From NCBI GenBank assembly GCA_016722565.1, contig JADKIU010000002.1, positions 744,001-808,000 of the forward strand: a stretch of DNA of 64,000 nucleotides. Reading direction: 5' to 3'. Every line of letters begins with the position of its first letter. Position 1 is the stretch's first letter. The notes under the pieces were generated by a model. That model searched no databases. It had not been told where the DNA came from and saw only the letters and a list, made by a program, of their open reading frames with translations. The DNA is from Bacteroidota bacterium. Lineage in GTDB: Bacteria; Bacteroidota; Bacteroidia; 2-12-FULL-35-15. Both the position numbers and the translations under genes were made by a program. Below are positions 36,273-42,997 of the stretch, one piece after another.

Positions 36273-36653
36273 ATGAAAAAACTTCCGATTATTATTTTAT
36301 ATGTTTCAGACCAAAGTATCAGTTCACAATTCTATCAGAAGATTTTGAATTGTGAACCGGTTTTAAATGTGCCGGGTATGACGGAGTTTATGCTAAATAA
36401 TTCTATGAAACTGGGAATCATGCCGGAAAATGGAATCGCAAAGATTATTTGTCCCACCACACCACATCCTAAACGAGGAAATGGTATTCCACGTTGCGAA
36501 CTCTATCTAATTGTAGAAAATCCTGAAGAAGCGCAGGAAAATGCCATCCGTTTTGGAGCCCGTGAAATTAGTAAAGCCTAACCAAGAGAATGGGGAGATG
36601 TTGTTGCCTACTGCTCCGACCCCGATGGTCACATTATTGCGTTTGCAAAATAA
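36273..36653 (+). pseudogene. VOC/glyoxalase-family protein interrupted by an in-frame TAA
   Basis: A vicinal-oxygen-chelate protein (KLPIIILYVSDQSISSQFYQ, CELYLIVENPEEAQENAI). The frame stops at TAA 36579-36581 after 102 residues. The same frame continues directly with PREWGDVVAYCSDPDGHIIA, the family C-terminus, to TAA at 36651-36653. A single C-to-T change (CAA to TAA) explains the break. The full protein would be about 126 residues, normal for one VOC unit. It may be a real nonsense mutation or a base-call error. It lies between universal stress genes. Confidence 0.78.
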
Positions 36654-36699
36654 TGTTGCCTAGATAAAAGGCAATTAAATGACTTGTATCATATCCATT

Positions 36700-36720
36700 A
36701 ATGATATTCACCATATCATT
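36700..36720. promoter_or_regulatory. Perfect 8+5+8 palindrome upstream of the FRKS-WL gene, operator candidate
   Basis: AATGATAT and ATATCATT flank TCACC with perfect symmetry, 50 bp before the ATG at 36770. It resembles in size and composition the site at 33891-33910 and may be bound by the same or a related CRP-type regulator; that is a guess. Confidence 0.45.
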
Positions 36721-36769
36721 TTTTGGTACGATGCACCATCTTTGCTACAAACAATAATGATATTCAATT

Positions 36770-37186
36770 ATGGAAATACGTATAGATGACAGCATCAAGT
36801 TGTCCGAAATTCAAACTGAATTTAATAAGCACTTTCCTTTTCTAAAACTTGAATTTTTTGAGTACGACCCCACCGGGAAAGCGGTTTTCACGAAAGAAAA
36901 CCTAATTAATGATACGCAACAGGCATTGAGTAAAATACGACACATTCATACTCCTGGACATATCAGCTTAAATGGGCATCAAAAAGTAAGCACCTTTGAA
37001 CAACATTTCAGAGAAAATTTGGGTGTGAACATTCAGGTTTTTAGAAAATCTGCGAATGCATGGTTGCAAACCACTTCTACTGATGATTGGACGTTGGCGG
37101 AACAAAATAAAAAAGGAGAAGAAATGAATCATCCGGTTGACAATGCTACGCCAGAAGACTTTGAAGAGTATAATGAAATGAGATAA
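36770..37186 (+). CDS. Hypothetical protein, FRKS-WL family, copy B
   Basis: A 138-residue paralogue of the gene at 29820. It shares FPFLKLEFFEYD near the N-terminus and VFRKSANAWLQTTSTDDWTL followed by AEQNKKGE near the C-terminus, plus an acidic tail of its own. There is no signal peptide or transmembrane helix. It has a perfect palindrome 50 bp upstream and is followed 25 bp later by a universal stress gene. Position in the stress cluster suggests a role in the same response; the function is unknown. Confidence 0.75.
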   Translation: MEIRIDDSIKLSEIQTEFNKHFPFLKLEFFEYDPTGKAVFTKENLINDTQQALSKIRHIHTPGHISLNGHQKVSTFEQHFRENLGVNIQVFRKSANAWLQTTSTDDWTLAEQNKKGEEMNHPVDNATPEDFEEYNEMR

Positions 37187-37211
37187 TCAAAAAGTAAAAA
37201 ACATTCTTCCC

Positions 37212-38054
37212 ATGAAAACAATTCTTGTTCCAACTGATTTTTCAGATGCTGCCACCAACGCAGCTGAATATGCGGTAAATCTTGCGAAAGAAATCAATGC
37301 AAAAATTCTACTGTTGCACGTTTATCATGTTCCTGTTCCCATCACCGAATCTCCGATTATTGTTTTAACAGATGAGGAAATGCAGAAAGACAATGAGCGA
37401 ACCTTAAAAAAACTGGCTTCTCATTTAAAAGGGCATTCCAAAGTGGAAATCACCTATAAAGCGGTAATGGGAATGGCTGTAGAAGAAATCGCTGAAGAAG
37501 AAAAAAATGCCAATCTCATTGTAATGGGCATGAAAGGTGCCGGAAAATTGAGTGAAATAGTTTTGGGAAGTATTGCCACAGCAACCTTGCGAAAAGCAAA
37601 AATCCCGACACTCATTATCCCTGAGCATACTAAATTCAGGGTGCCAAAAAGAATTGTGTTTGCATGCGATTACAGCTCAAAAACGGATTACAATACCATT
37701 GAACCGTTAAAAGAACTCGTAAAAAAGTTTGATTCAAAATTATTTGTGCTGAATGTAAAAAGCAATAAAGATGTAATTTCTGCTGATGAAGCAGGTGCAG
37801 GATTACGATTAGAAAACAAGCTGAATGAAACCAATCACATCTACCATTGTTCAGAGAATGAAAATTTAATTGATGGAATAAATGAATTCGTAAAGGAGAA
37901 AAAAGCTGAAATGATTGTCACCATTCCACATCGTCACAACCTATTAGAACGTTTATTTCACAAAAGCATCAGCAAAGAGATTGCATTTCATACGCATGTT
38001 CCATTGCTCACACTACCGGACAATCACCAATCCATGCCTGCTTATTTTTTATAA
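37212..38054 (+). CDS. Universal stress protein, tandem domain
   Basis: A 280-residue protein with two UspA folds. The first (MKTILVPTDFSDAATNAAEY) has a complete nucleotide motif GMKGAGKLSEIVLGS. The second (PKRIVFACDYSSKTDYNTIE) is degenerate. It starts 25 bp after the FRKS-WL gene and is followed by another universal stress gene 17 bp later, with nearly the same N-terminus, so the two likely arose by duplication. Confidence 0.92.
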   Translation: MKTILVPTDFSDAATNAAEYAVNLAKEINAKILLLHVYHVPVPITESPIIVLTDEEMQKDNERTLKKLASHLKGHSKVEITYKAVMGMAVEEIAEEEKNANLIVMGMKGAGKLSEIVLGSIATATLRKAKIPTLIIPEHTKFRVPKRIVFACDYSSKTDYNTIEPLKELVKKFDSKLFVLNVKSNKDVISADEAGAGLRLENKLNETNHIYHCSENENLIDGINEFVKEKKAEMIVTIPHRHNLLERLFHKSISKEIAFHTHVPLLTLPDNHQSMPAYFL

Positions 38055-38071
38055 TCGTCTAAAAAAAATTC

Positions 38072-38944
38072 ATGAAAACAATCCTTGTACCAGTTGATTT
38101 TTCAGATAATTCAAAAAATGCCTTGGATTATGCCATCCCTTTAGCCAAAAAGCTAAACATGAAAATAATTTTACTGCATGCCTTTCATCCTTCCATGATG
38201 GAAGCATTGAAAGATTCATTAAAAGTAATTAATCATGAAGATATCATCGGGACGCCTGCGGATATGAAGCAGCTTCTAAACAATTGGAAGGAAGCTGTTT
38301 CCAAATCTGAACCCGGATTGAAATGCGAATCCATTTTTTTAGAAAGCAATCTTACTGATGAACTCAATGATTTGATTGATGATTATGCCATTGATTTTAT
38401 TATTATGGGAACGAAAGGGGCTACAGGATTAAAATCGGTTTTTATTGGAAGCAATGCATTAAAAATTATTGACACCGCTATTTGTCCGGTTATGGCCATT
38501 CCTACTGATTTTAAATTTAAAGAATATACAACCATCGCTTTCGCGAGTGATTATCACGATAGCGACAAATTTTCAGTTCAGTTTATAGCCGAAATAGCGA
38601 AACCTTTTAATGCTTCATTGGAAGTGGTGCACATCGCGAATGAAGACATCAAGCCTCGTTTTGAAGAAGATTTACTCAGTAATTTTATGAGTGGAATTAA
38701 GAAAGAAGTTCGTTATGAGAAAATGAACTTTCATTTGATTGAAGGCGAAGAGGATATTAACACAGCTTTGAATGAATTTGTCTCTAAAAATGCAGTAGAG
38801 TTGCTTGCTGTTTCCACAGTGGATCGGTTGTTACATGGACCTTTATTTAACAGAGGGGTGGCTACCAATTTAGCGCATCACATACAAGTGCCATTATTGG
38901 TATTTCATGCGTTTGATGATGGAGATATCGATTTATTCGATTAA
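38072..38944 (+). CDS. Universal stress protein, tandem domain
   Basis: A 290-residue UspA-type protein beginning MKTILVPVDFSDNSKNALDY, with a complete nucleotide motif GTKGATGLKSVFIGSNA in the first domain and a degenerate second domain (YTTIAFASDYHDSDKFSVQF). It ends the stress cluster. Its 3' end is 6 bp from the end of the convergent DUF58 gene. Confidence 0.92.
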   Translation: MKTILVPVDFSDNSKNALDYAIPLAKKLNMKIILLHAFHPSMMEALKDSLKVINHEDIIGTPADMKQLLNNWKEAVSKSEPGLKCESIFLESNLTDELNDLIDDYAIDFIIMGTKGATGLKSVFIGSNALKIIDTAICPVMAIPTDFKFKEYTTIAFASDYHDSDKFSVQFIAEIAKPFNASLEVVHIANEDIKPRFEEDLLSNFMSGIKKEVRYEKMNFHLIEGEEDINTALNEFVSKNAVELLAVSTVDRLLHGPLFNRGVATNLAHHIQVPLLVFHAFDDGDIDLFD

Positions 38945-38950
38945 TCTTCA

Positions 38951-39880
38951 CTACATCATTCGTGTACGCTTCAACAAATACGGCATGAGCACTTGATCAA
39001 AGCCCAAGTTAATGTCGGCTTCTACAAAATCGATTTTGTATTGACCGCATTTCAGCATCAATTCCTTTTTGTATTCCGCCATTTGACTTAGGTAGGAGTC
39101 TTTAATTTCGTTGGGATGTAATTTAATTTCTTCACCGGTTTCCATATCCACAAAACGATACGGACGATTATCAAAATCAAATTCCATTTCTTTCTTTTTA
39201 TCCACCACATGAAATAAAATGACTTCATGCTTTTTGTGTTTTAAATGTTGAAGTGCAGAAAACAATTCATCGGAATTTGCTTTCGAATCCATCATATCAC
39301 TAAAAATCATTACTAAGGAGCGTTTGTGAATCCCTTCCGCTATTTCATGCAATGCATTTATTGCAGATGTTTTTTTATGAATATGAACATCATGCGGCTG
39401 GATTCTTTTCTCCAATTCGTGATACAACATCTTATGGTGCAAAGAGCTGGATTTTGCAGGAGTATGTACTTCTACCGTTTCCGAGAAAACGCTTAACCCA
39501 ACAGCATCACGCTGTCGTTTCAACAATTCAATCATCGCAGAAGCACAATACACAGAAAAAGTAATTTTGTTTTGCTTCACCTCTTTTCCATCGGGAAGAG
39601 GAAAATACATGGAAGATGAATCATCAATGATTAGTTGACAACGTAAATTGGTTTCTTCTTCGTAACGTTTAATAAACAGTTTATCCGTCCGACCATATAA
39701 TTTCCAATCGATATGTTTGGTGGACTCACCTTTATTGTATAAACGATGTTCGGCAAACTCAACACTAAAACCATGAAATGGACTTTTATGCAACCCTGTA
39801 ATAAAACCTTCCACCACCTGTTTCGCAATGAGCTCCAGTTGGGTAAACGGACGGATGGGTTGTTGGTCTATTGAGTTCAA
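38951..39880 (-). CDS. DUF58 / von Willebrand A-like protein
   Basis: A 309-residue cytoplasmic protein of the DUF58 family. The segment HRLYNKGESTKHIDWKLYGR is the family hallmark and LIIDDSSSM resembles the metal-binding site of von Willebrand A domains. In other bacteria DUF58 genes lie beside MoxR ATPases and membrane vWA proteins; no such partner is in this window, although upstream is only a short gap before trxA. The role is unknown, possibly in assembly of membrane complexes. Confidence 0.9.
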   Translation of the reverse strand: MNSIDQQPIRPFTQLELIAKQVVEGFITGLHKSPFHGFSVEFAEHRLYNKGESTKHIDWKLYGRTDKLFIKRYEEETNLRCQLIIDDSSSMYFPLPDGKEVKQNKITFSVYCASAMIELLKRQRDAVGLSVFSETVEVHTPAKSSSLHHKMLYHELEKRIQPHDVHIHKKTSAINALHEIAEGIHKRSLVMIFSDMMDSKANSDELFSALQHLKHKKHEVILFHVVDKKKEMEFDFDNRPYRFVDMETGEEIKLHPNEIKDSYLSQMAEYKKELMLKCGQYKIDFVEADINLGFDQVLMPYLLKRTRMM

Positions 39881-40000
39881 AGTGAAAAGTTAAGAGATTG
39901 GAAGGTTTAAAAGTTTGAAGGTTAAATTACGCTTAAAGTAAAACAGTAGGCTTATTACCTACTGTTAACTTTAAAACTATCTAAACGTATTAACTTAGAA

Positions 40001-40318
40001 CTAAAGCAAAGCTTTCAACTTCGCATCCAAAACTGATTTTGGAACTGCTCCAACTTGTTTGTCAACAACTTCACCACCTTTAAAGAAAAGGATAGTAGGG
40101 ATATTGCGGATACCAAACATTGCAGAAATGTTTGCGTTATTATCTACATTTACTTTACCAACTACTGCTGTATCAGCGTAGTCTTTTGATAATTCTTCAA
40201 CTACAGGTCCTACCATACGGCATGGTCCACACCATTCTGCCCAAAAGTCTAATAATACCGGTTTTGTTGATTTTGCTACTAACTCCTCAAAGTTAGCGTC
40301 TGTGATTTCTAATGCCAT
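40001..40318 (-). CDS. trxA: Thioredoxin
   Basis: A 105-residue thioredoxin, the general cytoplasmic protein disulfide reductant. The active site WCGPC has Cys30 and Cys33; the cis-proline is in IRNIPTILFFKGG. The length is standard. It has its own promoter upstream (TTTG, 20 nt, TATCTTTA) and is divergent from the coiled-coil protein gene. Confidence 0.97.
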   Translation of the reverse strand: MALEITDANFEELVAKSTKPVLLDFWAEWCGPCRMVGPVVEELSKDYADTAVVGKVNVDNNANISAMFGIRNIPTILFFKGGEVVDKQVGAVPKSVLDAKLKALL

Positions 40319-40367
40319 CTTTTTATTATTTATTTGATTGATTAATGAATTACTTTCAATTGAACCC

Positions 40368-40399
40368 TAAAGATAAAATTGTATTTCTACATAGACAAA
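40368..40399 (-). promoter_or_regulatory. Promoter of trxA
   Basis: On the minus strand TTTG (40396-40399) and TATCTTTA (40368-40375) are separated by 20 nt, close to the Bacteroidota consensus; the last base of the -7 box differs. Confidence 0.6.
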
Positions 40400-40420
40400 C
40401 GATTTGCCAATTTGTTTTCT

Positions 40421-40435
40421 ATGACAGGTTGTCAT
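40421..40435. promoter_or_regulatory. Small palindrome in the divergent trxA promoter region
   Basis: ATGACA and TGTCAT flank GGT, directly upstream of the plus-strand promoter at 40436-40466. The ATGAC/GTCAT half-sites are the same as the core of the palindrome at 33891-33910, with one more base between them. Confidence 0.4.
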
Positions 40436-40466
40436 TTTGTTAATTTATGCAAAAAAGGTATCTTTA
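40436..40466 (+). promoter_or_regulatory. Promoter of the coiled-coil protein gene
   Basis: TTTG (40436-40439), a 19-nt spacer and TATCTTTA (40459-40466) fit the Bacteroidota pattern except for the last base. The start codon is 66 bp downstream. Confidence 0.6.
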
Positions 40467-40531
40467 GGGAATAAATAAAAGCCACCATTCGTTAACTTCA
40501 ACGTCTGGTATATAAACAATAGTATTCGTAT

Positions 40532-42520
40532 ATGACAATTGCTCCGAATTATAGAACATATCTCTTCCTTTTTTGTTTCCTTTCCTCTTTATTTGTTCAT
40601 CAAGCCATACAGGCGCAGGCAAGAATTGAAGGTACCGTTACACACAATGGTAAACCACTTTCTGGAGCGGATGTAGTGATTATTAACAGTGCGGGGACCG
40701 AAAAAGCCTTTGTCACCAATTCAGCAGGAGCCTTCAGCTACAACTTCCCTCCAAACGAAGAATACGACATCTCCATTACAAAAGTAGGATTCACTGAATT
40801 TCAGATCATCTATTCCACGATGGGGCTAGACGGTGATGAAGCCAAAAAATTCAAGAGCTTATCAAAACCGGTTGCTGAATTATTTGAACTTCCAGCAGAC
40901 CAAGCGAGCATTTCTAAATTGAATGCAATACTGAATAAGCCATTGTTAAGCTATTACTATAATTCAGAAGAAAAAAAGATGGACTCGGATGCGATTTTAG
41001 AGCAATCCTTATCCGAGAGTTTAACAAAAGTTGCAAAATTAGTTGGGACACAGTCGTCAACCATTGAAACGAATTATAAAAACGCGATTGCGAAAGGCGA
41101 TGCCGCTGTTTTATCCAAAAACTACGAACTCGCAAAATCTTCCTATAACGAAGCGATTGCAGCAAAGCCAAGCGAGCAATACCCTAAAAACAAACTGACA
41201 GAAATTGACAAATTGATTGCGGATGCAGAAGCAAAAGGAAAAGCAGATGCTGCCGAGAAAGAACGTTTAGCAAAAGAAAAAGAATTAGCAGCTGCTGCAG
41301 CCAAGGAAAAAGCTGCAAAAGACAAAGCACTTGCGGAAGCTGCCGCCAAAGAAAAGGCGGAGAAAGACAAAGCACTTGCTGCTGAACAAACCGCTAAATT
41401 GGCTGCTGAACAAGCTGAAAAAGACCGCATTGCGAAAGAAAAAGCCGCTGCTGCAAAAGCAACGGCCGATGCCGCTGAAGCGGAACGTTTAGCGAAGGAA
41501 AAAGAAAAAGCAGATGCACTTGCGAAAGCAAAAGCGGAACAAGACAAAGCTGCGGCTGAACAAGCTGCGAAATTAGCTGCTGAGCAAGCTGAAAAAGACC
41601 GCATTGCGAAAGAAAAAGCCGCTGCTGCAAAAGCAACGGCCGATGCCGCTGAAGCGGAACGTTTAGCAAAGGAAAAAGAAAAAGCAGATGCTCTTGCCAA
41701 GGCAAAAGCGGAACAAGACAAAGCTGCGGCTGAACAAGCTGCGAAGTTAGCCGCTGAGCAAGCTGAAAAAGACCGATTAGCTAAAGAAAAAGCATTGGCG
41801 GATAAAGCCGCTGCGGATAAAGTGGAAGCAGAGCGATTAGCAATGGAAAAAGAAAAAGCAGATGCACTTGCCAAAGTAAAAGCGGAACAAGATAAAGCTG
41901 CGGCTGATCAAGCTGCGAAATTAGCAGCCGAACAAGCTGAAAAAGATCGATTGGCGAAAGAAAAAGCATTAGCTGAAAAAGCGGCTGCGGATAAAGCGGA
42001 AGCTGAACGTTTAGCAAAAGAAAAAGAAAAAGCGGATGCCATTGCGAAAGCAAAAGCGGATGCAGAAAAAGCAGCTGCAGACTTAGCAGAAAAAGAAAGA
42101 TTGGCGAAGGAAGCCGAACTAAAAGCACTTCAAGCAAAATATGAGAGCGCATTGGCGAAAGGAGATTCTTGTGTAAAAGCGAAAAATTACGAATTGGCTA
42201 AAACAGCATATTTGAATGCGGGATCATTAAAACCAAAAGAGGAGACACCCGGAAATAAACTGAAAGAATTAGATGCGTTGATGGAGACAGAAAAACGCTC
42301 TCAATACACTAACGAATTGGCAAAAAAATATCCGCAAGGTGTAACTGAAGAAGTGAGTAAAGAAGGAAATGCGAAAGTGACTACACGCATAGTTGTAAAA
42401 GGTAATACAGGTGATAAATACGTAAGGAAAGAAACGAGTTTCGGAGCAGTGTATTATTTTAAAAATGATGTTACTATTACGGAAGCAGAGTATTTAAAAA
42501 ATACAGAAGGGAAGAAATAG
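40532..42520 (+). CDS. Exported Ala/Lys/Glu-rich coiled-coil protein with carboxypeptidase-regulatory-like domain
   Basis: A 662-residue exported protein. After the signal peptide (cleaved near IQAQ) comes a carboxypeptidase-regulatory-like beta domain (ARIEGTVTHNGKPLSGADVV, residues about 30-110). A helical segment KNAIAKGDAAVLSKNYELAK, at about residues 190-220, is duplicated near the C-terminus as ESALAKGDSCVKAKNYELAK. Between the two copies lies a long, regular coiled coil similar to TolA, built from four near-identical 58-residue units. The last 100 residues form a globular domain. The design suggests a periplasm-spanning tether between two anchored ends; that is inferred. Confidence 0.8.
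   Translation: MTIAPNYRTYLFLFCFLSSLFVHQAIQAQARIEGTVTHNGKPLSGADVVIINSAGTEKAFVTNSAGAFSYNFPPNEEYDISITKVGFTEFQIIYSTMGLDGDEAKKFKSLSKPVAELFELPADQASISKLNAILNKPLLSYYYNSEEKKMDSDAILEQSLSESLTKVAKLVGTQSSTIETNYKNAIAKGDAAVLSKNYELAKSSYNEAIAAKPSEQYPKNKLTEIDKLIADAEAKGKADAAEKERLAKEKELAAAAAKEKAAKDKALAEAAAKEKAEKDKALAAEQTAKLAAEQAEKDRIAKEKAAAAKATADAAEAERLAKEKEKADALAKAKAEQDKAAAEQAAKLAAEQAEKDRIAKEKAAAAKATADAAEAERLAKEKEKADALAKAKAEQDKAAAEQAAKLAAEQAEKDRLAKEKALADKAAADKVEAERLAMEKEKADALAKVKAEQDKAAADQAAKLAAEQAEKDRLAKEKALAEKAAADKAEAERLAKEKEKADAIAKAKADAEKAAADLAEKERLAKEAELKALQAKYESALAKGDSCVKAKNYELAKTAYLNAGSLKPKEETPGNKLKELDALMETEKRSQYTNELAKKYPQGVTEEVSKEGNAKVTTRIVVKGNTGDKYVRKETSFGAVYYFKNDVTITEAEYLKNTEGKK
41381..42076 (+). repeat. 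Four tandem copies of a 174-bp coding repeat
   Basis: Units begin at 41381, 41555, 41729 and 41903, each encoding 58 residues that start near AEQAAKLAAEQAEKDR. Units one and two are nearly identical in DNA, units three and four diverge more. The period is a multiple of three, so copy-number change would keep the frame and change only rod length. Confidence 0.88.
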
Positions 42521-42567
42521 ATTTTCTTAACGGTTTGCTCCTTTAATCTCAACACTCTTACTAAGCT

Positions 42568-42594
42568 GTCATCCCGTGCCACGACACGGGATCT
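42568..42594 (+). repeat. 27-bp palindromic repeat, left boundary of the GIY-YIG cassette
   Basis: The repeat starts GTCATCCCGTGCC and ends ACGGGATCT; inside it ATCCCGTG and CACGGGAT pair. Its exact reverse complement lies at 42932-42958, on the other side of the GIY-YIG gene. Close relatives occur at 54891-54917 and 54931-54957. Confidence 0.9.
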
Positions 42595-42601
42595 CATGTC
42601 G

Positions 42602-42913
42602 CTACTTCTCCGTTATTTCAAATGACCAGTCAACTGCTAAATCTAGCAACTCGGAGTTCATTGTTTTAATTAGCTCAAACTTCCACTCTCGTTTCCATTC
42701 TTTTAATTGCTTTTCTCTTTTTATAGCGTCTATAATCTTATCAAATACTTCATAATATAAAAGTTCAGAAATATTATACTTCTTGGTAAAAGCTGAACCA
42801 GTTCCACTTTTGTGTTCAGCCATTCTTCTCTCTAAATCATTTGTTATACCAATGTATAAGACTGTTCTATTTTTGTTTGATAGTATATAAACGTATGCAT
42901 TGTTAAGATTCAT
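42602..42913 (-). CDS. Small GIY-YIG endonuclease-domain protein
   Basis: A 103-residue protein consisting only of a GIY-YIG nuclease domain: AYVYILSNKNRTVLYIGIT, LERRMAEHKSG, FTKKYNISELLYYE and AIKREKQLKEWKREWK. Small proteins of this kind are common and multi-copy in Bacteroidota; their role is not settled. The gene is enclosed by perfect 27-bp inverted repeats (8 bp beyond its stop and 18 bp before its start), so the 391-bp unit looks like a cassette. Its stop is near the left repeat. No transposase is present. Confidence 0.92.
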   Translation of the reverse strand: MNLNNAYVYILSNKNRTVLYIGITNDLERRMAEHKSGTGSAFTKKYNISELLYYEVFDKIIDAIKREKQLKEWKREWKFELIKTMNSELLDLAVDWSFEITEK

Positions 42914-42931
42914 ATTGATTTACTAATTGGC

Positions 42932-42958
42932 AGATCCCGTGTCGTGGCACGGGATGAC
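42932..42958 (-). repeat. 27-bp palindromic repeat, right boundary of the GIY-YIG cassette
   Basis: Exact reverse complement of 42568-42594, beginning AGATCCCGTGTCG. With the left copy it bounds a 391-bp unit holding one gene. Confidence 0.9.
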
Positions 42959-42997
42959 GATTAGGAGAAAGAGTCTTCTCCGATAATAACAATTATG

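Noticed and set aside
41143..42152. Long Ser/Ala-rich and Leu-rich minus-strand frames
   Set aside because: They mirror the repeated coding sequence of the coiled-coil gene in other frames; their composition is a by-product of its Ala/Lys/Glu codons.
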